This document shows, in pieces, positions 46,701 to 57,740 of a stretch of 64,000 bases of DNA. The stretch spans positions 434,001 through 498,000 of the forward strand of contig JAKJXP020000019.1 of NCBI GenBank assembly GCA_022225965.2, written 5' to 3'. The notes below the pieces were generated by a model. That model was not told the origin of the DNA. It saw only the letters and a program-made list of their open reading frames with translations, and searched no databases. The number at the start of each line of letters is the position of its first letter. Position 1 is the stretch's first letter. The position numbers and the translations under genes are program-made. This DNA is from Diatrype stigma. Taxonomy: Eukaryota > Ascomycota > Sordariomycetes > Xylariales > Diatrypaceae.

Positions 46701-49221
46701 AATTAATTCTATGATGTCGAGCCTTGAAACCTAGCCATGAGCGAGCATTCTTGTTCAGAATTATGTAATGTCACGATATCGGGCTTTCCCTGGAGGCTCA
46801 ACATAGACCCCAAGAGAAGATCAGACGATGAACCCGCGCTTGCACAATACCACCACTGTGATGTGTGAGTGGAATGATACTTGCTGGTTTGGCGGGCAAT
46901 TGGGACCATGATAAGACACCTTTCCCAATTGGACTGAACCCCTGGCTACCCTTGCCTACTTCAGCTATGTGTAAGATATCAGGCCAGCGAGGTCAACCAT
47001 TCTCTGATTGGGTGGTGGGTAGACCGACTATATACATACATAGGATGGGCAGATATGCGGTGTTCAGCCCGCAGGCGCCCTCACGATGTGTTTCGTAATC
47101 GTGATGTTTCCACGAGTTGCATCTTGGGATCTAGTCACATGTCTCTGATACCGCTACAGGCCGGCCGCCGTTAGAGCTCTCTCGGCAGCTTCGTATCTTG
47201 CGCTAGAACGGGCGCTTGGTACGGTGGATTGAAGGCGTAGCTCGTGAGGGAACCTTGGCCAACGTTGGTTTAGGTACGGATTTGGTTGGCTATGCTGCAT
47301 TCGAATAAGCTCAAGTTCGGCGCTGCTGAATAGGTAAGGTAGGTGCTCTCCAGGGCGCGACTATTAGGTCGGATAGGCAATATAAAACGATCGATCGTGA
47401 CAAACTGAGACACCAATGGCTCAAGGCTTGTCAACTGGCTAGCCGGACAGGTTTCCCAATGGTCTGTGAAGCAGCTTTATAGGCCTTATTGACCTTGTGA
47501 CAAGCTCCCGTTCTGCAAGAAGCTTGCCTTGACTGCAGCTTCTGCACCTTCTATGCAGTTTCAATGCCAAGTATTGGTAGGGGGGTTCAGGAGATTGTTG
47601 ATAGAAGTAGTGCTGGTCTGGATTGGGAGAGATAAAGCGCAGCATTGTCGATCTATGCGAAGCTCATAGACATTATGACGAGATATTATCATCAAGGAAT
47701 CTCAGAGATGGGGAGGGAATGGGCCACCCGAAGCTCTCCATGAGGGGTCCGGTCAGTGACAAGAGAGGGGTGACGGGGGGGAAGCTCTCCCATCCATATC
47801 CCAGCCCCAAGGATATTTCTGAGACACCTGCAGGAAGCCCGCAAAAGCAGAAGAGCACACCCAATTCTTGTTGCCCAGACGTGCCAGATCGATGCAAAGG
47901 TAGCTAAGGCTGAACGTGAAGGCCTAGATCGAGCTGTAGTTGGCCCGACGTAACTACATGTTCAAGTAAAACCAGCCCTTACATCAATTGGCCTCTATAG
48001 GCTTCGAAAAGACACGACTAACAACCCGCGCACGTTTTGGGCTCTGTCAAATGAACTAGCAGCATCCTTGTGCACACCGAAATGTAACACACCTGGTCAT
48101 CATAATCTTCACCGGTCCTCGGTAGGCCCATGATGATTGCTCGATGATATTGCCAATAGACAAGCTATAATCTATGTAGTATAAAGCAGTCTATCTCTCA
48201 TATCTCACTCTCGGCAGTAGCTTGTCAATAGAACATAGATCGGCACCTACTGATTCAGTCCGCGGCCCGTATCCTCGAACGATTCCGTTCTGCTATTTAT
48301 TCGCGCTTATAACAACGGTACACTACTTACTGATGAATGGACATCTGGAGACAGGCTACGCCACTCTCCAACGTCGTACTTGCGAGCCAGGCCTGCGCAT
48401 TATCTCTTCGAGACCCCCCAAGGAAGTTCCAGGTGGCTATAGTGAAATAGGTGTTTATATCTTCGGCTTCTTCAGATATCGGATAGTCTCTTCACCCATT
48501 CCTCTGCATTGCGTTGAACTTCACTATAAGAGAGCACCAATATGGACTGGGTTACACTGGGTTCGAAGGGAGCGAGTTGTTCGGACCCTCCCGCCTCCCC
48601 CTTTTCCTTCCCATTATACCCAATTGTCCAATTGGACGTTATGAATAGAGTCTACCTAGATGTCGAATTGGGCGTATCTACCACCCTCCATCCGTCTGGC
48701 AGCTACTCACTTTAAGATGCTTTCTTTTACACATCAGGGAACACCGTGATTCGATCAAAGAACATGTCGAATTAGTGATCAATCGCATTATAAATAGGCT
48801 CTTATGACAAGTGTTTCAATTCACGGTGACCTATTGTACTGAAAGGCATGTCCACGTCCTACCTCTACGGCATCAGTAGTAGACGAGCTGAGTAGGTTGG
48901 CAGTGTCAATCACTGGACGTATCTGGATAGCAGCTTGAAAAAAGGGAGGACCCACTACCGAGAAGATCGTGAATCAAGCTCATCTTAGACTATATAGAAT
49001 CTTCCGAGAGAACGACAATCACAAGGATACTTGCACAGCCTCGTGGAGTAGAAGGGGGGGAGGGGCAGCTGCAGTCGAAAGCCTCCCGGGCATCCAGAAA
49101 TTGACCAGAGTGATACCACCTAAACCTTGCTCGGGTAGCATGGAACTTTGTCATCAGGATTCATACGGCACCCGTATCCATAGCACGCCGTCTTCCCCAC
49201 AAGGAGGCATAGACTTCTACG
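43745..49221. other. Long gene-poor stretch
   Basis: About 5.5 kb in which I could not support any gene on either strand. Open frames are all below about 140 residues, lack domains and do not join through plausible introns. Confidence 0.45.
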
Positions 49222-49486
49222 TACGAAGGTCGAGTTCAAAATCAATCGGCATGCCAAGGAATTAGTTACAGTACAAATATTGAAATGCTGTACTAAATAC
49301 TGTACGAAGGCTTAGTGCATTCTGGAAGCTTTAGCTGTTCTGTCAGCCCCTAGATTGCCTGCATGGTTAGCGGTCTTTAGCACTAAAGCCCCTGAAGTGT
49401 TAGCTGGCCAGCTTTATGAACTCAAGGGGCTATGTACTGTGACTAATTTCTTGGCATGACGATTGATTTTGAACTTGACCTTCGTA
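49222..49486. mobile_element. MITE, family A copy 2 (TA target duplication)
   Basis: The ends (49222-49274 and 49434-49486) form a 53-bp inverted repeat with five or six mismatches, starting TACGAAGGTCGAGTTCAA. With TA as target duplication the element is 261 bp, nearly the same size as copy 1 at 18567-18827. The two share the first 10 terminal bases and short internal blocks (AAGGCTTAG.GC; GGCTATGT). No coding capacity. Confidence 0.8.
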
Positions 49487-49925
49487 TGCAGGCAATCTAT
49501 ATATGTTTTTAGGTCTACGCTAACCGTAGGCATATCATCATACCTACCTAGGTACATGGTATACTATCTAGGTATACTCACTACGGCTGCATAAGGGTGG
49601 GAATGGTGGATAGCCTGCCTGAGCTACCTGAACCTGTACGACCAGCTCCTCTCCTCCGTACCTTTTTGGTTGCTGCTTAGGTAGATAGGCCTGGGTAGCA
49701 TGGAGGAGCACTTACTATTGAGCCACCCTAGGTAGGCTATAACGGTCGGAAGGCTATGTACTAAATTCGGCGCTAAGTTCTTTGGCACCTGCCAGTACAT
49801 TTATACATACAGCCATGAACCCCCCCCCATGTATACATATGTTCGCAATCGCTTTATGAGCTTAATTTTATATAGAAATACCTTCGTTTTTATTAATAGC
49901 TAACATTATATTATATGCCAATTCC

Positions 49926-50030
49926 AAGAAGTGCCGTTTCAAGCAATGCCGTCCCAAGTAACGCCGTCCTAAGCAGCGCCGTCCTAAGCAGCGCCGTCCT
50001 AAGCAGCGCCGTCCTAAGCAGTGCCGCCGC
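49926..50030 (+). repeat. 15-bp minisatellite, seven copies
   Basis: Units resemble AGCAGCGCCGTCCTA. The central three copies are identical and the outer ones diverged, which is the pattern of recent central expansion. It lies inside the 620-bp element. Confidence 0.85.
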
Positions 50031-50203
50031 CGGCCTCCCCCCTCCCTTTCCCCCCTTGCCTTCCCCCTTTCAAACTTATGCCGTTACGTTATTAAATTTG
50101 TACCCTTTTGCTTTTATAACACCCTTTTGCTTAGGCATTAAATACGGAAACGAACTAAACGGTTGCTTATAAGGAACTTAAGGACTGCAAAAAGGAAGGA
50201 AAA

Positions 50204-50224
50204 GGGGGGGGGGGGGGGGGGGGG
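50204..50224 (+). repeat. Poly-G tract (21 G)
   Basis: An uninterrupted G run inside the 620-bp element; the exact length may be uncertain in assembly. Confidence 0.85.
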
Positions 50225-51479
50225 CATGGCCGGGGCTGCACTTGGAAGCTGGCAGGTGCCAAAGAGCTTAGCTCCAGATTTAGCACATAGCCTTCCGACC
50301 GTTATAGCCTTCCTAGGGTGGCTCTATTGGTAGCACACAATATTGCATGGTGCCCCCATACCGACGATTTCAACATGCGTCCTTGGAGCTAGATGCTCGA
50401 TGCTTTAAGCGTACGCATACGGAGTAGTATATATGGGTAGGCCGGCTGTTCTTCAAGTTGCTGTGTCGGATCGCACAGTTGCCGCTTGCGAAACACAATG
50501 GCACGAGACCTAGCAAGGACGGGACTTGTTATATATATCTAAGTACTTAGTAGGTATGAAATATCTACACATGTTTCGTAACCGTATAGTTGGCGATGGA
50601 ACGAAATATCCTAGTCGAATCTACACCCCCTCCCCTGGCACCTGGACAGTCCCTAGTCCCTGGTTCAACACTATACTTACTATACTCACCCAAACTAGGT
50701 ATCCCATAGGCATATACCGCAATGGAGAACCCAAGGCTATCTCTTCCACATCTATATATACATTGTAACCGTTATTGATCTTTGCAGCCCCCCGAACGGT
50801 CCCATGAGCGATTCGTGCTAGGCTGGCAGGATATATTGTGTAGGGAGACACTGCAGATACCCACCCACCTGATAGCATGCAGTAGCAGAGTAGGTACGGT
50901 AAGGTTGGGCACGGCATCTCATTGTTCATTTATCATCGAACCAGCTCTCACACAGGCTGCAATCTCGAGCTTCTGTCCCCTCCCCCTCCCTCTCGCTAGG
51001 TTCTTGCTATGTAGGTAGGTACTACTATATACTACATACATACATACATACATACATACATGCCTACCCACCCTGCCACCCCACCAAGCCCACCTTGCCT
51101 GCTTTTGTTTTGCCCTTCCCTTCCCTCCCTCGCATGCATTTGGCGCTAACAAAGCTAAACGTCTCTAAACTCCAGGCCCGCTGGGCGAATAGGATGCGGC
51201 GCTTGGTAGGGTATAGAGGAGATACGAGTACGTACCTGTCATTAATCAGTCTCGAAGGTTGAGCTTCCAGCCATTCTGGCCACTGAATGGAGGCCTTCAA
51301 CCTCTTCCGGGACCCCACTCTCAGACACCCAGGGGAAAGTGTATCTCAGTGTATCAGTGTATCAGTGTATCTCTCAGTGTATCACAGATCACAAGCCATT
51401 GGCAGCTGATAGCAGGCCATACAAGACCATACCAGGGCATACATGTGAGTTGGTACTCGGTACTAGCATTTCCTGCCGT

Positions 51480-51512
51480 ACATGTATGTATGTATGTATG
51501 TATGTATGTATG

Positions 51513-51546
<34 letters not shown>

Positions 51547-51547
51547 G
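51480..51547. repeat. (GTAT)n microsatellite
   Basis: About 16 copies of the tetramer, broken once by a TATA variant. Confidence 0.9.
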
Positions 51548-54235
51548 GTATTGTATGTACTGTACGCCCGCCCACTCACATTAGGTACCCAGGTATGCAT
51601 CCTACCACCTTCAAGGTTGCTGTACCTTGTCTACCTTGCAGTTTTATTTTAGTCCGCCACTGCGACTCCTGAACTTGTTACGCGTCCATCCTAGCCGGCA
51701 GTTTGCGCAAATGCAGGAGGACTCCATTTCCTCTCCATATTCCAAGACGCCGCTGCTCTTCTAGGTAAACTTACGAGTGTTGGTCGCATTTGTTACTTGT
51801 TTATGGCAACAAGGCCAGCAAAGGTCAACGCAAATGCATGAACGTGGCGCGATATTTTAAAGGTAGAGGGAACCTTGGAAGGCTGCTGTTCTTGTACTCC
51901 CAAGACCTTGTTAGCTGGTCTATGTGTGGACTTACTATACCTCGTACGTATAGATATCAGCATTGAGTAGACACGCTTGCAGATATATACTATACCTACC
52001 TACATTGAACTCGGCTGGGCTGAGGCTTATAGGTGCCCAGGCGTACTGGTTCTTGTGCAATAAAAGTGCACATCGATACATACGTGCAGGTTCTATCTCA
52101 GTTTACCATCTACATGTATGTACGAAGTAACCAGTTAAGTGAGTATCCCTGGTACGTAGGTAGGCGGGTGTAGACCTAGCAGACCTAATCACTCGAAGGC
52201 ACCCATTCGCTTTTCTTCCCGTAATCTCTAAAGCAGTCGGTATCGCACATGATTGATCCTCTAACGCGATCGTTTCTTTTTTCCAACTTCAGTCTTCCAG
52301 TACCCGGACGCTCCCCATGCCAGATGCTAGATGCTGGACTTGCTGACAGGCTGACCATTCTCTTCGCGGGAGCTTAAGCACGCCCCAGGCAAATACCGCG
52401 GCACATACTATACCTAAACGTTGCTAAGCCTCTGGCTGTACCTGCTCGACCGCTAATCCGACCTAGGCTCCTGCAGCTAAGGGACTTAGTCGAGCCATTA
52501 AGCTGCGGCTACCAATCTTGAATCTTCCCCGATTGACCACTCAGAACGCTTACCATGCACGCATCCACCATCCACTATCCTATTCACTGGGCCAGAACAG
52601 GACTGACAGGAACCGTCCTCTTTTCTGGGTACCAATCCTGGCCGCTCTTGGACGGATGTGGAGAGGCAGCGTGGTGGTGGGTGGCTTCTCGCTCGCTCTC
52701 ACTCACTCACACACTCACACACTTGCTCACACACTTGCTCACACACTTCCATTTCAACGTGCCCTCTCACTCTCAGAGTCTCTTCTCGCCCGTCGCGATG
52801 TAGAGGGAGGTAGGTTCACTACTATGTAGGTACTTACTGATTAAGCATACACTAACCACCTGAACTGTTCCGTGCCAACGTGGAGGATGTGGAAGATGTG
52901 GAAGATATGTAGCTTCAATATACTCGATGTCTACCCTACCTGTACCGCGGCCTGTAGCCGGTACCTTTCATGCATGCATACGCATACCCAACCTAATACA
53001 ACCACTGATAGCCACCTACCCAGGTACCTACCTGCCTACACTCAACCAACTCCATACATACTTGCCTACCCTTAGCCCTCTCACTCAGATAGACAGACAC
53101 AGACATACACATACTACCCCATGCCTACACACATGGCAGCCTTCATTTTCTCTTCTTCTACACCACTGCCTCATAAAATACGCAATGCTGAATGGATTAC
53201 ACACATACCTAGTATACTAGGCGCTCTTTCGCTCTGCTGGGTTTCTTAAGAACTCTTACACACACTCGTCTCTCCCTCACGCACACCCCAAAACGGCGGA
53301 GAGATAGTTCGTTAGTCAGTTTAGTTAGTGTAGTATATCGTACCCTGCCAGGTGCTTAACCGCACAGCCTACTTGAGGAATTCCATCCCCCCAACTTCCT
53401 CCACCACATCTTTTCTCCAACCGCCCCAACTTTTCCTGGAGCAATATCGAGAAGCACCTGCTGCCTCCACACGTACACGTACTTGGTAGTGGAAGTGAGT
53501 GGTTGATTTGTGCATATCCTTTATCTTTTATTCTTCTCGTGCCCCCCGGCCCTCTTCTGCCCCCTTTCCTCGAGAAACAGGCAGATAGGATAGGGTACCT
53601 AGGCTATCTCTACTGCTACATTCCTCCCCTACCCGAACCGAACAAAGCAAAGCGGACAGAACCGACCACGTCGTCACGTCTTTTTTCTCCATAATATCCC
53701 CCCTGGTTCCGGGTTGCGCGCGTGTCGTTAACTCTCCCCTCGCACTCCCATCCGCACACTCCCTCCCATCCCATCCCATTATCTATCATCTATCATCTAT
53801 CTCATTTGCAACAGGCGACGTTGGGCACGTTGGTTCCCAATATTTCTCTATCTATCCCTTTAATCTTTTTCCTAAATTAAAATTTTCGTCGCGCAACCGG
53901 CGTACTTGGTACTGCAGCCCAGCTGAAAAAGAGCGCAGCGCAGCGCATCACTGCCCATCTGGTATACTGGTACTCAACTTGGTTCGTCAATTAGTCAATG
54001 CCTACTGCATTGTGTCGCGCTATTGCATACCTCGAGCGAAGTACCAGGAACGTCCGCACCCAAGCCCGCAAGCCCGCAAGCCCGCAAGCCCGCGCCTGCA
54101 CGCACGCACGTATTACAGTACTGTGTATTGCATTGCATTGTACAATACAATCTAACCATACATACATACAATACAATACATACAATACAAGACTTACTTA
54201 CATACGCACGCTAAAAGGCCGCTGCGACAACCCAC

Positions 54236-54301
54236 TCTGCCCGCTGCCCGCTGCCCGTCGCCCGCCGCCCACCGTCCGCTGCCCACTGCCCATTGCCCAA
54301 C
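54236..54301 (+). repeat. CTGCCCR heptamer repeat in probable 5' leader
   Basis: About nine imperfect copies of a CTGCCC-type heptamer, 160-230 bp before the Scw1-like start codon. Confidence 0.75.
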
Positions 54302-54449
54302 TGCGCGCATTCAATCTTGCGATCAGCGCGATCGTCGTCGAATCTCTAGCTCTCATCCACCCCAAACCCCAAACCCCAAAAGAAGGGCTCTAGTCAAGAC
54401 TGCAGCCTCTCACATACAATCCAGGTGCCTCGTAGGGCAGTCCAATCGC

Positions 54450-54467
54450 ATGCGCTCCAAAGCATGA
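54450..54467 (+). promoter_or_regulatory. Five-codon uORF overlapping the Scw1-like start
   Basis: ATG at 54450 opens a five-codon frame ending TGA at 54465-54467. That stop overlaps the main ATG (54464-54466) as ATGA. If the leader is unspliced here, ribosomes reading the uORF would stop exactly on the main start, a layout that can allow re-initiation. This is inference from sequence only. Confidence 0.45.
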
Positions 54468-56242
54468 ACGAGGATCAAGCCGCCTCCAATCCAGCAGTTC
54501 CAAGTCTAGCTACCAAATCGCCATTCTCATCGTCGAGTTCTTTGTCGGCCTCGTCGACATCCGATCGCCCAGGCCCATTTCTGCCGCACACGTTCACGTC
54601 GTCTGCGACCTCTACCAAACCTGCGATGGCCGCCTCGGCCTTTATCCAGCAGCCGCAACACTTCAGATCGTCAATCGCATCCACTCAATCACCGTATGCT
54701 TTATCAATGGGGGCTATCAAGGGTCCCTTTGACATCGACGCCGCCAGTAGGCCGGTCGGAACACCTTATGCGACAACCCCGACTCCGAGTTCTCCAGTAC
54801 CCGTACTGATCCGCCGCCTGCCCATCGACACCACCGAGGAGAAGCTGCGGTTAATGCTTTTATTCTCACAAGAGACCGTTGATGTCGAAATACTCCCTCC
54901 AGACAAATCGGAAGATCCTGGCTTTCGCTCGGCGATTGTAAAGTTCAGGGGCGCGGCAGGAGCGCAGCAGGCCAAAGATATGCTACACGGCAAATCGTTG
55001 TCGAATGATGTCGAAATGATCGTCGAGATCCATTCTAGCAGCCCGACTAGTTCCAGGCGATACCCGACTGATACTACCATTTCCAGCATCTCGAACGCGC
55101 CAACCCCTGCCTCTTCGACTGGCCCGACATCGCGTCAGCCGTCACGCTTCAATGGGGCGTTCCAGTCGCTCGAAAAGATCTCGCCCCCGATGAGTAGCGT
55201 CTATTCCAGTAACGAGCTGCCTAATCCCGAGTCTAGCGCCCATTACCAGAGCCTTTTCTCGCCACAGTCGCCAATCCCCAACCATCTTACCGAGAGACCA
55301 CGCATCTCTGGAAAGACCCTGATCAGTCACGATGCTGCTGAGGATGATGAAACGGGTGAATTGCTTAAGGATCCGGTAGCCTACGCGGAGAATGGGGCGA
55401 CCCAGCAACGAAGAGCCACGGCTCCTCAGCTACCAATCGCGCGAATGGCGAACCTTTCGCTCAATACCGCGACGAATAGTGCGACATCCCTCCCACCCTA
55501 TGGACACTCGCATTTGACTCCTCTCTCGGCTCACGGGAACACTATGTCGCCAACGGTGATGAACAGCGCAGGCCATCTAATGAACTATCAGATGGGCAAT
55601 CAGCATTACCCCCAACAAAGGATGAACTTCCCGCCGGTGAATCCTGCTGATCAAAACCCTCCTTGTAACACGCTCTATGTCGGAAATCTGCCTATTGATA
55701 CATCCGAAGACGAACTGAAGGCGATGTTTTCGAAGCAGCGCGGTTACAAGCGTCTCTGTTTCCGCACCAAGCAGAATGGTCCCATGTGTTTTGTTGAATT
55801 CGAGGATGTCTCGTTCGCAACAAAGGCGCTACATGAGCTATACGGCACGCTTCTTCATAACAGCGTCAAGGGTGGCATTCGTCTCAGCTTCTCGAAAAAC
55901 CCTCTTGGAGTCCGGTCAGGTCAATCCCCTAACCAGTCTACCGCTGGCTCTCTGGGAGGCATGAATGGTTTGATGTCAAGCTCGGCACACGGGTTCACGA
56001 CGGCCAACGGACCACCTCCTGGTCTAAGTGCCCCTCCGGGCCTGAATCGGTCGACATACAATGGGACTCCGTCGATGCCTCCAGGGCCCGCCACTTCTTA
56101 CTCATCGGCAAGTTTTCCGGGGAACACAAACGGCGTGTGGAGTAGCCCGCCATATAATGGACCCCTATCGACAAGCAACGCTGCCTCGACGATGAATGGC
56201 TCCGCGTCCGCATATCCGCCTGCCTACATGATGGGGAGATGA
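54464..56242 (+). CDS. scw1: RRM RNA-binding protein, Whi3/Scw1 family
   Basis: One exon, 592 residues from ATG 54464 ([10 protein letters not shown]); the frame is open 13 codons further upstream but without an ATG. A divergent first RRM lies near residues 113-185 ([20 protein letters not shown] ... FRSAIVKF). A clear second RRM runs from about 402 to 482, with RNP2 LYVGNLPID and RNP1 [10 protein letters not shown], ending [10 protein letters not shown], the hallmark of the Whi3/Scw1 group. The rest is Ser/Pro/Asn-rich and disordered. In yeasts this family binds GCAU-type sites in mRNAs for cyclins and cell-wall factors. It controls cell-size commitment, wall integrity and mRNA localisation, often through condensates. 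The same role here is inferred from family. The leader has a pyrimidine-rich tract and an overlapping uORF, so translational control is plausible. Confidence 0.88.
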   Translation: MNEDQAASNPAVPSLATKSPFSSSSSLSASSTSDRPGPFLPHTFTSSATSTKPAMAASAFIQQPQHFRSSIASTQSPYALSMGAIKGPFDIDAASRPVGTPYATTPTPSSPVPVLIRRLPIDTTEEKLRLMLLFSQETVDVEILPPDKSEDPGFRSAIVKFRGAAGAQQAKDMLHGKSLSNDVEMIVEIHSSSPTSSRRYPTDTTISSISNAPTPASSTGPTSRQPSRFNGAFQSLEKISPPMSSVYSSNELPNPESSAHYQSLFSPQSPIPNHLTERPRISGKTLISHDAAEDDETGELLKDPVAYAENGATQQRRATAPQLPIARMANLSLNTATNSATSLPPYGHSHLTPLSAHGNTMSPTVMNSAGHLMNYQMGNQHYPQQRMNFPPVNPADQNPPCNTLYVGNLPIDTSEDELKAMFSKQRGYKRLCFRTKQNGPMCFVEFEDVSFATKALHELYGTLLHNSVKGGIRLSFSKNPLGVRSGQSPNQSTAGSLGGMNGLMSSSAHGFTTANGPPPGLSAPPGLNRSTYNGTPSMPPGPATSYSSASFPGNTNGVWSSPPYNGPLSTSNAASTMNGSASAYPPAYMMGR

Positions 56243-57692
56243 TTCACCTTGTTATATTTTACCATATTTCCTATATCGTTTTTTCTGAGCTATGTATTCG
56301 ATGCTTTGTTTTCTGGAACTTGGTCCCTGGCGTCAAGAAGACACGCGCAAGAGCTAACCGGTTGAATTCTTTCGCCACGTTCGACGAGGGGCCCCCTTCG
56401 GTCATCCACGCTCCGGCAAAGAAGGAAAGAAAAAGAAAAAATAAAGTATTTTGGATTCCTCGCGGTCAGCGACAGGGGTTGGCTTATTTGTTGCATCTGT
56501 GTTGGCATTTGCGATGGGTGATTTCTTAGCGACGGCGTCGACAGTCTTTACGGTGATTCCCCCTAGCATCCGCTATGCGGCTGCTAATGCCCTGGGAATC
56601 TAGAAGCATATCGGTTCTCGACTTAAGACTTGGTCATAACGGCATTCCATGGTGTTCTCTTTTCAGCGGTCATCGGCGTCTCTAGTTTCGTTCCGGTCAC
56701 GGGCACTCACAATACGGCGCTGGTGTTTTAATTTGTCGAATATATGGATCTGGACATCACATCGCAACTCCGGTATACATCATAATCCTCGAACCTCTCC
56801 GGCATTCATTTGGAGGAGTCAGTCTCGAGCAAAAGGAAGGCGCTGCCTCTTCCGTTGCATTGCCCATTTCTCATCGTTCAAAATCTTGGGCATGGTCTAA
56901 AAAAAGACGAATCGTGAGCGGACCCACGTCAGTTAACCCCAAAAGATGGAGAGGAGATATAGGGAAGGGACAATATTCACGGAGCATTCTGCAATAAAAC
57001 GGCGAAAGGTATCTGATTGTTTGTGGGGGGGTGGCATATCATACAGTTGGGTCCTCTCGTTATTATTTGAAGTTTGGGGAAGCATCAAGTTGCATCCTGA
57101 GGAGTTGTTGGAAATCAACCAAAAGAGGGCTCTGGGACGGATTCAACATTTCTACACAGGGTGCGTGTGGCTGGAAACCTACCGTCCTTCCGACATGCCC
57201 GCCCGCTACCATCCGACGAGGTGTTCTGTGGTTTTTTCTTTCTTCGGTTCGGGTCGATGTACGAAACCGCCCATATTGCATTGAAGCGTTAGCAACTTCG
57301 AGTGGCATAACTGGGAAACAGCAGGAGTATCTGGGAATGATTTTTTATTCGACAGAGGGCTTGGGGGAAAAGAAAGACGGAAAGAACATCATGGCATGAG
57401 ATGCGAGTTTAGGAAAGGTGTCGAGGCGATCTTGTTTTGTCTGCTGATGGCGATATACCATGACCTCCCCTACCATACCCACCCACCTCTGCACTGCGGT
57501 TCTCCTGGTTTTCCCTTTCGGGCCCATGAATGGACCTGCGAGTACTTCCCATGTTGGTGTTGGTGGTGGTGGTAGCGGCAGCGGCGGTATCTTCTTTCAT
57601 TTCCTTGTAGTTGTTTTTCCGGGACGGCAAGGCAGAGGGGCATTTTCTCTTTCCTCCTGGTTTCGTTTGCGCAGCAGCTTCACTATATTATC

Positions 57693-57740
57693 TACTACTA
57701 CTACTACTACTACTACTTACTACTACTACTTTACTACTAT
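57693..57740. repeat. (ACT)n microsatellite
   Basis: A nearly perfect ACT trinucleotide run of about 48 bp with two small interruptions. Confidence 0.85.

Larger units (their letters stand above)
49713..50332. mobile_element. Non-autonomous inverted-repeat element, 620 bp, TA-flanked
   Basis: Inverted repeats of about 75 bp. The outer part reads TAC.AT.GAGCCACCCTAGG, then GGCTATAACGGTCGGAAGGC and, further in, TCTTTGGCACCTGCCAG, with a handful of mismatches between the arms. The core is AT-rich, then has a seven-copy 15-bp minisatellite (49926-50030) and a run of 21 G (50204-50224). An 85-codon frame across the minisatellite (49915-50172) is a by-product of the repeat. No transposase. It lies 226 bp from the family A MITE. 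Confidence 0.8.
50333..54463. other. Gene-poor stretch with simple repeats and Scw1-gene upstream region
   Basis: No supported gene. Microsatellites: CATA at 51038-51062, GTAT at 51480-51547, ACTC/ACAC-type at 52697-52750, CAAGCCCG at 54061-54092 and a degenerate CTGCCCR heptamer at 54236-54301. From about 52500 onward the plus strand becomes strongly pyrimidine-rich, as is usual for promoters and long 5' leaders of highly expressed or regulated fungal genes. Confidence 0.5.

Noticed and set aside
48222..48644. 140-residue plus-strand frame
   Set aside because: No recognisable family, no neighbouring exons that join, and amino-acid use looks random.
49915..50172. 85-residue frame with SSAVL-type repeats
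   Set aside because: It is the translation of a 15-bp minisatellite inside a transposon-like element.
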